DNA of 25,952 nucleotides from Entophlyctis helioformis (taxonomy: Eukaryota; Chytridiomycota; Chytridiomycetes; Chytridiales; Chytriomycetaceae). The DNA lies in the NCBI GenBank assembly GCA_025526915.1, contig JAHLKH010000272.1, positions 1 to 25,952 of the forward strand. Reading direction: 5' to 3'. This document shows positions 9,301 to 17,265 of this stretch, in pieces. How positions within the stretch are numbered: the first letter of the stretch is position 1; every line of letters begins with the position of its first letter. Both the position numbers and the translations under genes were made by a program. Under the pieces are notes generated by a model. That model worked only from the letters and a program-made list of their open reading frames with translations. It did no database searches and was not told the DNA's origin.

Positions 9301-10656
9301 CACATGCACTCTTGACCAGATCAACTCACAGTGCCCGTCTCTTGCGCCAGGTTTGATGACCGACTTGCCAAGGCTGCTGACATCCAGGCGGCCATTGCAT
9401 TTGTTGTCGGTGCCCCTCCACATTTCCTCTTCCATTTCTCTTTTCGTACTTTCCATTTTGGGTTGTCCAGCTTTTCAAATACTAGCTCCGTTTCCAGTTG
9501 CTGCCGTTTACCTTCAGTACCCGTCCGCTACAGCATTCAAGACAGCAAAGCATGCCGATCCAAACGTCAAGCCTGGCGAGAGAGCCTTTTGGGATCTGCG
9601 CTGCCATGCTTACTGCACACCATTCCTGAATGCACGGGTACGTTTTCTCTATATCTGGATGTCCATTGACACAGCCGCCATGCTGCTTGATCGCCTGCTG
9701 ATTGCACTGGACGGCATGGCATGGCATGGCATTCCACAGAAGGTCAAGGCCAAGCGGTTCACCATGTGCAGCAACAGCACGTCTATTCGCGGAAACGCTC
9801 TTGAGGGCATCATGAAGCTGGCAGGATCGACCACTGGAAAGCGCGCATCTGCTGCATCTCAAGGCCGCTGTGACAAGCCAACAGAGAAGGACATTCCCGT
9901 TGTGTGGGCATTTGGCATCGACTTTACTGGCCAAGGTGGCCGGCACGCTGTGTTTGAGAAGTTTCTCATCAGGCATCTGCGGTCGTCTGGATATGCCTAT
10001 GTGCGTCTGATGCCACACTGTCCATCCATCCATCCATCTATCCATCTGTGCACCAACTGACCACACGATCATGCACACACACACATACACAGATCTACCG
10101 CTGCAACGAGAACCTGACCAGCCAGATGTGCCCGCAGTGCAAGCAGCGGATCCCAGACAATAACCGCACCAACCTGCGACGCTACGAGTGCACAGACTGC
10201 AAGACCGTCTACCACCGAGACGTGCTTGGAGCCACCAACATCGGGATGGTCGCACTGTGGCATCTGCTCTTTGGACACCGGCCGCTCTACTTGACGCACA
10301 CCAAAGCCGACAGCAATCCAGCCACGACAGAGTACCTCAAAAGCATCGCAAGAATGCATACTGCCATCAAGCTGCGTGCACGAGATGCTCCGCCTGTTGT
10401 CCCACAGCCTCAAACGCGGAAACACTTCAAGTCGCATGTGGCCTCATGGGATCAGATCAGCCTGTCGACCAGCAGCGTTCAAGACGTGCTGTACAGCAGC
10501 GTTCAAGACACGGACCATCCGTCGTCCAGCTGCGACCAGCACGCAGACAGCCTGCCCTCAAGTCACTTGACCTGCATCCCACACAGTGACTTGTTTGACT
10601 ACCAACTCTTTGAATCGGGGCACCTCCCGATCGACCTAACGGGTCACTTTTTCTAA
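1484..10656 (+). CDS. FEN1/XPG nuclease-Fanzor (TnpB-like RNA-guided nuclease) fusion, split by an LTR element
   Basis: Twenty exons are read: 1484-1941, 1997-2164, 2221-2453, 2540-2843, 2916-2951, 3016-3388, 3486-3567, 3639-3847, 3921-4034, 4118-4272, 4336-4579, 4644-6190 joined to 8055-8269 across the LTR element, 8334-8720, 8784-8855, 8920-8969, 9047-9279, 9351-9409, 9471-9637, 9740-10000 and 10093-10656. Every junction keeps frame and the total, 5,931 nt, is a multiple of three (about 1,976 residues). Most introns are 55-100 bp with a CTGAC- or TTGAC-like branch motif. Residues 1-300 match FEN1/XPG. Residues 850-1300 are a low-complexity acidic and repetitive linker. Residues ~1550-1976 match Fanzor. 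A basic cluster (GRKRAL...TKKPC, near 6005-6070) could be a nuclear signal. The weakest exon choices are 7 (3486-3567) and 17-19 (9351-10000). As the sequence stands, the LTR insertion truncates the product after ~1,307 residues plus some LTR-encoded ones, so the Fanzor part is probably not made from this copy. Two separate genes are less likely because no stop or start separates the halves. Confidence 0.72.
5143..5310 (+). repeat. His/Asp/Glu-rich low-complexity segment
   Basis: Within exon 12 the frame encodes a long run of H, E, D and Q (units such as HEDHED, EDDEQHE, EQHEQQ) that ends in AEAEAEAAA. It is a disordered acidic linker between the FEN1 half and the Fanzor half. The clustered histidines could bind metal; that is speculation. 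The DNA repeats short GAxCAC/GAGGA units. Confidence 0.7.
5857..6000 (+). repeat. Six octapeptide (24-bp) repeats in the linker
   Basis: Six consecutive 8-residue units are encoded: DAMPLAAK, DAAPLVAE, DAMPLAAK, DAPSLADL, DTAPQATL, DAAPPAAG. The DNA repeats with the same 24-bp period. The units look like a flexible, alanine/proline-rich spacer grown by slippage, sitting ~190 bp upstream of the LTR insertion point. Confidence 0.75.
6186..6190 (+). repeat. Left target-site duplication AAGTC of the LTR element
   Basis: AAGTC directly precedes the left LTR and recurs directly after the right LTR at 8050-8054. Five-base duplications are the norm for LTR-retrotransposon integrases. Joining 6190 to 8055 gives codons AAC AAG TCG CTG in the frame of both flanking coding parts. 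Confidence 0.93.
6191..6450 (-). repeat. LTR copy adjoining the polypurine tract (3' LTR in element orientation)
   Basis: This copy matches 7790-8049 base for base as read. Inside it a 62-bp unit occurs twice (6240-6301 and 6321-6382), separated by 19 bp. Each unit contains the small inverted repeat CTGTC-AGGC-GACAG. Confidence 0.93.
6451..6457 (-). promoter_or_regulatory. Polypurine tract
   Basis: The plus strand reads CCCCCCCTAG right after the LTR. On the minus strand this is CTAGGGGGGG immediately upstream of TGTTAG, the normal position for plus-strand DNA priming in LTR elements. No comparable purine tract precedes the other LTR on the plus strand, which fixes the orientation. Confidence 0.7.
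6585..7309. repeat. ~429-bp-offset duplication inside the LTR element
   Basis: Sequence around 6653-6880 recurs at about 7082-7309 with few differences, including the GAGACGCGTTGTGGGCGAA and GGCCGGAGAACCGGTAGGC stretches. GACCAATC occurs near 6654, 6698, 7083 and 7127. No coding function is evident. Confidence 0.75.
7236..7695. repeat. 115-bp tandem repeat, about four copies, inside the LTR element
   Basis: Copies starting GTGGACGCCGAGCGCAACGA (one variant reads GTGGACACCAAACGC) begin at 7236, 7351, 7466 and 7581, exactly 115 bp apart. Because 115 is not a multiple of three and the unit lacks minus-strand stops, overlapping minus-strand frames stay open and give repetitive Ser/Pro/Arg-rich open frames (for example 7053-7823). 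They have no gag-like features, so I regard them as non-coding. Confidence 0.85.
7790..8049 (-). repeat. LTR copy at the 5' end in element orientation
   Basis: Second copy of the 260-bp terminal repeat, followed by AAGTC (8050-8054). The internal 62-bp units are present here too, at a constant 1,599-bp offset from the first LTR. Confidence 0.93.
8050..8054 (+). repeat. Right target-site duplication AAGTC of the LTR element
   Basis: Second copy of the 5-bp duplication. The coding frame of the host gene resumes at 8055 (NKS|LSEIGKFYW). Confidence 0.93.
9047..10656 (+). other. Fanzor/TnpB core: RuvC-I, RuvC-II region, zinc ribbon, RuvC-III
   Basis: RuvC-I is VVSFDWGKRYLYGA, with D1584 at 9149-9151. 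After helical exons comes VVWAFGIDFTGQGG (near 9905-9935), which sits where TnpB carries the RuvC-II glutamate but has Asp (9920-9922). Then follow CNENLTSQMCPQC, a 16-residue loop, CTDC, and VYHRDVLGATNI. The zinc ribbon is CX2C-X16-CX2C, with cysteine codons at 10129, 10138, 10189 and 10198. RuvC-III Asp is at 10219-10221. The Glu before TS (10108-10110) occupies the relocated catalytic position reported for Fanzors. The family uses an RNA copied from the element end (omega-RNA) to cut matching DNA. The C-terminal ~140 residues are Ser/His-rich and look disordered. Confidence 0.8.
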
Positions 10657-10793
10657 CGATAAAGGTGAGCACTTCGTTGGATGTGCCTCGCCCGCCTGTC
10701 GTCGCATGCTCGTTGCTGACTCGAACCTTCAATCACGTGATATGTGGGCATCTATTCAACGCCTCTTGCGACGAATTTAACTCCAAAATCCTT

Positions 10794-10814
10794 GGTAATT
10801 GTATGAATATCGGG
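10794..10814 (-). repeat. Right terminal inverted repeat (imperfect, 21 bp)
   Basis: Reads GGTAAT...GTATGA...CGGG on the plus strand, the inverted partner of 1115-1135 with four mismatches. Three bases (CCG) separate it from the right direct repeat. Confidence 0.5.
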
Positions 10815-10817
10815 CCG

Positions 10818-10828
10818 AAGTTGCCGCC
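10818..10828 (+). repeat. Right copy of 11-bp flanking direct repeat
   Basis: AAGTTGCCGCC, identical to 1106-1116 and in the same orientation, 19 bp before the Exo70 ATG. Confidence 0.5.
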
Positions 10829-10846
10829 ACAATATAACCCATCGAA

Positions 10847-13778
10847 ATGGTTCTCTTGAACACGGCCCTCGCGTACGTTGCTGTACCGTGCCGTGACATG
10901 CCGTGCCATTGGCAGCGAGGCGGGCTTGACGCTGACCGCCAGGACCGTCGGGGCTGCAACAGACATCCCTTCTCGGAAGAGCAGGCGGAGCGCAAGCGCG
11001 AGCTTGAGCGGAAGCTGGCATATGACACGGAGAAGCTGAATCTGCTCGAGACGAGTCTGGACAAGACCAACCGACTCACAGAGCAGATGGTGTGTCGCCG
11101 TCTGTTCAGGAGTAACATCGCCAGCGGCCGTTGGTGGCCGTGCGCTGCTGTGCCCTCTCTGACACTGCCACGCCTGTCTGCCATGCCTGCCACAACAACA
11201 ACAACAAACCACGCCGCGTTCATCTCGGAGCCAGCAAGCCATGCTCGCGTCCTTTGACAATCGCCTGTCCAAACTCGAAAACTTTATCCTGCCCATCCAC
11301 AGGTCGACCCAGAAACTCACCCGTCTGCACACGAGTAAGCTGCGCACAGCCTTTGTAAACTCGCCACGGCCACGATGCTGACAGCACGAAACTAGACATT
11401 GATCTGGCTCTGGCCCAGATCGACAACTTCACGGGCACGTTTGATGTCATCAAGCAGCACGAGGCCGTCGTGACCAAAGGGTGCGTGGTCGCGCGCGTCT
11501 CGCTGATTGTCCCCTTGAGCCTGACCTTTTCTGTCCACGTGGTGGGCTGGCAGACCGCGCGGCATCGAACTGCAGACGTATCTGGTGTCGATCGCCAAGC
11601 TCAAGGAATCTCTGCACAGCCTCGAAGCGGCAAAGTACAAGTCGTCGGAGCGCACTGTGCAGGGACTGGTGAGTGGCACGCGGATGTGTGCTGGTGCTGT
11701 GTGCTGATGCCAGTCTGACATGCTCGTATGTGGCCGCGTGTTTTAGAAAGCAACGCTGTGGAACGGTATCCGCCAGCTGGACGAAATGTTTACAGCCACG
11801 CTCCAGGCCGCCAGCGATGCCATTGACCCGGCCGTGTATCTGTCAGACGGCACGTCACCACGACTGTTGTGTCTCTGCCTGGCAACGCTCCATGTCGCCG
11901 CAACTGACACTGCGCCAACATGGCATGGCATGGCATGGTATGGGTTTACAGACGAGTCGCCGGCTATCCCTGACGCCAAGCTGGTTGAGCTGCAGAACCT
12001 TGCCAATGCACTCGCAGACTCGCTGGTGGAGATTGGGCCCATCTCGGCATTCATCAAGCAGTACGAGGACGTGCGGTCGGCGCATCTGATCAAGGTCATG
12101 GCAGGCGTCAGCCAGAGCGCCAAAGATCAGGAACTCAAGAGCGTCAACCAACGCGGCACGTACCAGAAAGGATCCAGTCTGCTCGTTCCGTACGGCAAAA
12201 CACTCTTGCGAGCCCTCAATGTGCGTGCGTCTATCTATCCATCCACTGGTTGTCTGGTTTGCAAGTTGGCTGCTTCTATGCCAATCGTGGCACGACTGGC
12301 TGACATGGACGACCGCCTAGAGCGAGCATCTCCTGCACCTGAAAATCGTGCCCAAGCACCATGCGGTCACCACATTCGTGGCGACCATCAGCGCGGCGGT
12401 TGATGGCTTCCTGGACGCGTGCGAGACTATGCTCAATCGCGTGCGCCGCAACATCCAACGCCGCGAGATCAACGACGTGTACATGCTGATTGATGTCTGG
12501 GACGACCTGTCCGACATGTTTTCGCGCCATGCTGCCCTGCAGGCTGTGAGTGTCATGTGCTGTGTGAATATGTGGTTGGCACGTGGTTCTGATGAGCGTG
12601 CACTGATTGCGCGTGGTGATGGTGACGTGAGTGTAGTACTGTGGGAAGAAGGGGCACGAGATTGATGTCGTGCTGGGTAATGCCAGCGCGACTGTCATCA
12701 GCTACTTCAAGGAGATTTACGACGAGTTCAAGGCGAGACACGCGTGGACCTGTGCATACATCCCTGGCTTTGGCACGCGCGCTGACGATGCTGTGGATGA
12801 ACTCGCTGCAGACGGACTCGGAAAAGAAGCAGTCTGCTTTGTCTGTCGATGGCACTGTCCACGAAACAACAAGCATGGTGTGGTGGTCATGAGGGAGTCA
12901 GATGCTCGCTGATGGTGTGTGCGTTGGGGACTCACGAGCGTGCATGGCAACGACAGACCATGAACACACTCAAGCGTCTGCTCGACTTTTCTCATGCCAT
13001 GGACCACATGATTATCAACAGCCAGGTACCGCGTCATTGCCATCAGCCATCACCTGCCGGCCCTTGCAGGCTGACAAACCACCCAACACGGCACAGGGCA
13101 AGACAGGCTCGTTCCCCGCCACGTCCTTCCCAGACTTTATATCCAAGATGGTCGAGTCGCTGCTCACCGACCTGGAGACAAAGTCCAAGGGCTACAAGCG
13201 ACCGACGCTCACGACGCTCTTCCTCCTCAACAACTACCACTACATCCTCAAGAGCATCAAGGGCACCAAGTCGCTCGCCGAGAGCATCGGCCCAGACGTC
13301 CTCGACTCGCTCGAAAAGAGCATCAAGCGCCAGTTGGACGTGTACCGCAACTCGTGGATGCCCATCATCGAGCACCTGATGGACACGACCAAGATCTCGG
13401 ACCAGGGCAAGATCGTCACGAGTCTGAGCAAGGCGCAGCGCGAGACCATCAAGGACAAGTTCAAGGCGTTCAATAAGGATTTCGACGAGCTGTTCCAGAC
13501 CCAGAAGGCGTACGCCATTCCCGATGTCGAGCTGCGTGCACAGGTCGTTAAGGAGGTCAAGCAGGTGCTGCTTCCCATGTACAACCGCTTCCATGACAGG
13601 CGAGTCGGGCATCCTTGTACCCCCTCTGCTGTTGTGATGTCATACGTGCACTCACACGCGTCGACACGCACACAGGTACACGGAAGTCGAGTTTTCCAAG
13701 AACAAGGAAAAGTACATCAAGTACGACAAGGACGCGCTCGCCCAAACACTCGACAAGTTTTTCGATGCGTCGTCGTGA
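10847..13778 (+). CDS. EXO70: Exocyst complex component Exo70
   Basis: Many short introns separate exons whose peptides match Exo70 along its whole length. An N-terminal coiled coil (ERKRELERKLAYDTEKLNLL) is followed by NIDLALAQIDNFTG, then a helical-rod core with FLLNNYHYILKSIKG and DGTVHETTSMTMNTLKRLLDF. The C-terminus PMYNRFHDRYTEVEFSKNKE runs into YIKYDKDALAQTLDKFFD and a TGA at 13776-13778. Exo70 binds PI(4,5)P2 and Rho-type GTPases and helps tether secretory vesicles to the plasma membrane. The first exon (MVLLNTALA) does not join cleanly to the coiled-coil frame, so the start or an early splice is uncertain, or there is a frame break near 10917-10985. One intron (12733-12811) appears to use a GC donor. 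The start lies 19 bp from the edge of the candidate mobile element, so the insertion may have displaced its promoter. Confidence 0.9.
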
Positions 13779-13889
13779 GCTGGCCCGTCTCTCCTCTCCC
13801 TTCCGGGTCTTCATTCATACATGATAAATACAATTGGCGTGGAGATCTGGCCATTCAGACGCATGCAGACACACGCAGACACACGCTGG
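13779..13889. terminator. Convergent 3' ends of Exo70 and the kinesin gene
   Basis: Only 111 bp separate the two stop codons. A GATAAA stretch (near 13822-13828) could serve as a weak poly(A) signal for Exo70. Overlapping 3' UTRs are likely. Confidence 0.4.
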
Positions 13890-16800
13890 TCACCGTACAC
13901 GGCCTGCACTCATTTTGCCGATTTCGTGGTTGAGGGCATGGACGTCTTGCATGATGAGGTGGCGGTTATTGACGACAGAGAGCGTCTGGTCAAGCGGGAG
14001 CCTTTCGCGCGGCTTGGCTGTCTTGTTTGCGGCGGAAACAGCGGCATGGCTGCTCACCGTGGGCGTAAAGCCGTTCGAGCCGGATCCGACAATCGGTGCA
14101 TGCTCGCGTCGCGGCGGTCGTTTCAGCGGCGACCCCTGCGATGTGGTCGTGGTGGAAGTCGACTGCCGCGACACGGACCGTTGCTGTGTTTGTTGCTCTT
14201 GCCGTTGGCGTGACGCTGGCGGTGCTGCTGACGGTGCCTTGGGCTGTTTCGACGGCGACAAGGACTGACTGTGCGGTTTGGCTGCCGTTGAACGCGACGG
14301 TGATGCGGCATGGCTGGCGGACGGCGGCAAGGGGCGTGCCGTCCTGGCCGGCGATGGTTTGGCCGTGTAGGACGTGGTGGTTAGTCGACCACCCGCTCCC
14401 GCCGCCCGCTGTGCAGACGAGACTGCGGGCAGCTTTCCCGGGCTTGCAGCAGACGGCCCAGGCGACCGAGCGGCCGACAAGCCCTTGCGCGGTGACGACG
14501 GCAGCGCGACTTTATCGCGTCCGCGTGCACGCGAGGTTGCGGTTGCACGCGCGGCTACGTGGGCACCACTCGGCTGAACAGACACGGCCGGCAGATGCTG
14601 TGCAGGCGTGTCAGACCGCTTGAGAGTATTCACACGATGCGTGGCCATGGTAGGCGGGCCCGGCTCGTACATGGACCCTGTCCCTGCCGCTGTCCTGCCG
14701 CCGGTCGCCGACTTTCGGCCCGACGGCTGGCGTTTCCCTGTTGCCGACGACGCGACGGACGACCGCCCGCCCGCTTGCCCGCCTGTCCTGCTGCTCGCTT
14801 GCCCCGCCATCGGATGGCGCGATGATGGCGGTACGGGCTGTGGCGTGATGGGCGGGAACATGGGCGTGCCGCCGTAATGCGATGGGTATCCGCCGTTGTG
14901 GCCGGCGTGACCGGCGTTGCTGTGCATGGACGTTGTATCCGAGAAGCCGCCATCCATGTGTCCGGCATGCATTGCGTGGGTGTTGCTTGCTGCCTGCAGT
15001 CTGCCGTGTCCCTGCAAGTCGTGCACTGTATGCGACCCGGCGATCCCATGCAGTTCGAGCGGGTCATGCGCCATGTACATCTGCTGCTGCTGTTGCTGTT
15101 GCTGCTGCTGCATCTGCTGCATGTGGTGCTGCATGTGCTGTTGTGGATGTAGCTGTGGCTGAACAGGCGGGAACAGCGCCGTGCCCACAGACGCCACGGA
15201 TGCCGTATCGCCCTTCATGCCGCCACTTCCACCGGTAGCGATATACTTGCGATCGCCGTTGAGCGCACCACGCAACGCCTGGTTCTCCTTCTTCAGCCCC
15301 GCAATCTCGCGCTTGAGGATCAGCACCATCTCTTCGCGGGCATCCAGCCGCACGACGGGCTTGTTCACAATCCGACGCGCCTTGGACGCGTACCGCAGCG
15401 TCTTGATGGTTTCGGCCATGTTGGCCAGCCCGGGCGACACGCAGGCGATCATGAGAGCGAGGCCGTTGCCGCCGAGCGAGTCGGCGAGCAGCTTGGTGAG
15501 CTTGGAGTCGCGGAACGGGATGTGGCCCTGGCGTTTGCGCGAGTCGGAGAGCGCCGTGATGCAGAGGCCGAGCGTCAGCAGGCTCTTGTTGATACTGAGC
15601 GCCTCGGTGAAGGTGTCACCGGTCGCTTTGGACTCTTTGACCTTTTCGCTTCCTGCGATTGTGCGAGAGCGTGCGAGAGTGTGTGAGTGTGTGAGAGCGT
15701 GTTTGTGGGTCTGGGAAAGCGGTGGCAGGGCAATGCGCCATGCACAAGACCGCACCTGCCAGATCAACAAAGCTGATCTTTCCGTGTGCCTTGACTGGCC
15801 GGCCTTCGTCCTTGTCCATGGACACGGTCTCCAAGTAGATCGTGAGAACGCTATGGCTGCGCGACGAGTGCTCGTTCATGTCATGCGACGCCGTCGTGCG
15901 GTTTCTCAATCCTGTCCACCAACCAGCCGGTCATTCATCCAGTCAGCCAACACTCCGCGCATGTACCACGACGGGAGGACTGCTTGCCTTCTTCGAGAAC
16001 GGCGAGTGCATCGTCAAGGACTTCGCAGTCGACAATAAACAGATTCTCGACATAAAAGCCGCGTTCGGCGCTCCACCGGACCGGCAGCGTTGTGTTGGGC
16101 GGATTCAGCAGATCCTGGACCTGCACAGCCAGCCATCAGCCTCACCGCGACCACTCAACAACGCATGCAACTCTCGCAACCCACATGCTCATTGTAAATC
16201 TCGAGATACGACGCCTGGATACGGATGCCGACGAGCACGCCCGCAGCCCGCAGCGTCGCCACATGGCCAAACAGGAAATTCAGCGCGCGCGGCACAATAC
16301 CGACCGTGTCCGGCGTCTGCGGGCCGTCTGGTCCCGTGATCGTAAACGTCTTGCCGCTGCCCGTCTGCCCAAACGCGAATATCGTCGCGGCGTAGCCATT
16401 GAGCGCCTGGTTCACGAGATCGCGGATACCGGACAGGTCGAAAAAGAGCGACTGCGCCGTGTGCGCGTCGTGGACTTGGTCAAATGTCATGCTTGTCATT
16501 CGGCCGTCTGGCATATACACCTGTGTATGCAGTGTCAGCATGCATGTGCGCGATACTGCGATACTGCGACAATGCGACTCTGCGACCAAGACTTGCTATG
16601 GCTGATCGGCCGTCTTCGCTTGCTTGGACAATCTTGTACTGGCTGTCTCGCGTCGACTCGGTCTGTGCCGGCGGCCGTATTCTGTTCCATCGGCGTCCAA
16701 GCCCACCACGGGTGTTAGTTGGTACTGACACGCGCCATGTGTGACGCACGCACAGTGACGCCAGCTGCCGGTGCGTACCTGACAATCGTGCGCACCTGGC

Positions 16801-17091
16801 CCTGTGGTTCATCTGCCACGCCCATGACACCGAGACTGCCATCGACTGCCATTAAATCTGCTGTCACGCAACAGACGCGCGCGCGCGCGCTCTGGTCAGT
16901 CTCGACAGTCGGGTCGCAGTGACACGGCCGCGTCGTGCGGCGTGGTCGCAAACCGCTGAATGCGTACCTCCAGCAGTCGACTCGTCCTGTTCAGCAGACG
17001 GCGGCGCGGACCCATCGCCATCGCCATCGCCGTCGCCATCGCCGGCACCCGCAGCAGGCGGTTCTTTCTTCTTGCCCAAGCCAAACGCCAT
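13890..17091 (-). CDS. Kinesin with N-terminal motor, KIF12/kinesin-12-like
   Basis: The start at 17091 gives MAFGLGKKKEPPAAG and a GD-repeat leader, then VRTIVR|IRPPAQ opening the motor. Motor motifs follow: FAFGQTGSGKTFTITG (P-loop, near 16340-16380), SYLEIYNEHV, NEHSSRSHSV (switch I), DLAG|SEK split by an intron (switch II), and LTKLLADSLGGN. The neck reads RIVNKPVVRLDAREEMVLIL and then LKREIAGLKKEN, resembling KIF12-type kinesin-12 proteins. The tail is long, low-complexity and basic (poly-Gln 15075-15120, Ser/Pro/Arg-rich to 13890), with little coiled coil. The protein should be a plus-end microtubule motor; cargo is not evident. Motor exons are in frame, although the splice near 16500-16640 could not be fixed exactly. 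Assignment to a subfamily is tentative; the kinesin call itself is firm. Confidence 0.9.
15070..15120 (-). repeat. CAG/poly-Gln tract in the kinesin tail
   Basis: About 10-13 glutamines in the minus-strand frame, flanked by QMQQ and HPQQHMQHH, produced by CAG/CAA triplets. It is part of a disordered tail and likely variable in length. Confidence 0.85.
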
Positions 17092-17265
17092 TCAACGCCA
17101 CGACACGCAGTCTATCAATCGGAGATGAAGCAAGAGACAATCGACTGTAGAGCCGTGTATTGGATGTGGATGTAGATGGATCGCAAAAGACAACAAGGGG
17201 GAGCGACAAAGGAAAATGCTATTACAGAGACATGAGAGGGCAGGATGGCAGGATGGCAAGCAGCT
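17092..17265. other. Short spacer between kinesin start and kinase stop
   Basis: A 174-bp interval between two minus-strand genes. It must hold the kinesin promoter and 5' UTR and the kinase 3' UTR. No distinct motif is visible. Confidence 0.5.

Larger units (their letters stand above)
1117..10817 (+). mobile_element. Candidate ~9.7-kb Fanzor-bearing DNA transposon
   Basis: An imperfect inverted repeat and an 11-bp direct repeat bracket one large gene encoding a FEN1/XPG-Fanzor fusion. Deleting the element and one direct repeat would leave the membrane-protein gene promoter next to the Exo70 start, a plausible empty site. No separate transposase is visible inside, so the element is either non-autonomous, using a transposase from elsewhere, or mobilised through its own nucleases. 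Fanzor genes are known passengers of several eukaryotic DNA transposon superfamilies. The element's codon use is visibly less GC-rich than its neighbours (many TTG, GCA, CTT, TTT codons). On the right the repeat and the inverted repeat are separated by three extra bases, so the exact ends are uncertain. Confidence 0.5.
10657..10846 (+). other. 3' non-coding end of the Fanzor element; possible omega-RNA source
   Basis: This stretch holds no gene. It contains the sequence between the Fanzor stop and the right inverted repeat, including an ATCACGTGAT palindrome (near 10733-10742), and then 32 bp of presumed host sequence before the Exo70 ATG. In TnpB and Fanzor systems the guide RNA scaffold usually overlaps this 3' part of the element and reads out across its end. 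I see no secondary structure strong enough to define one by eye, so this is positional inference only. Confidence 0.3.

Noticed and set aside
9712..9739. CATGGCATGGCATGG repeat, similar to one at 11918-11940 in an Exo70 intron
   Set aside because: Both are short intronic slippage repeats; no sign of a shared element or attachment site.
10017..10092. ATCC/CACA microsatellite as part of the Fanzor coding frame
   Set aside because: It lies inside an intron (10001-10092) with good splice signals; reading through meets a stop before the zinc ribbon.
10700..10745. Minus-strand GGTTCGAGTC resembling a tRNA B box
   Set aside because: No A box, acceptor stem or cloverleaf could be formed around it.
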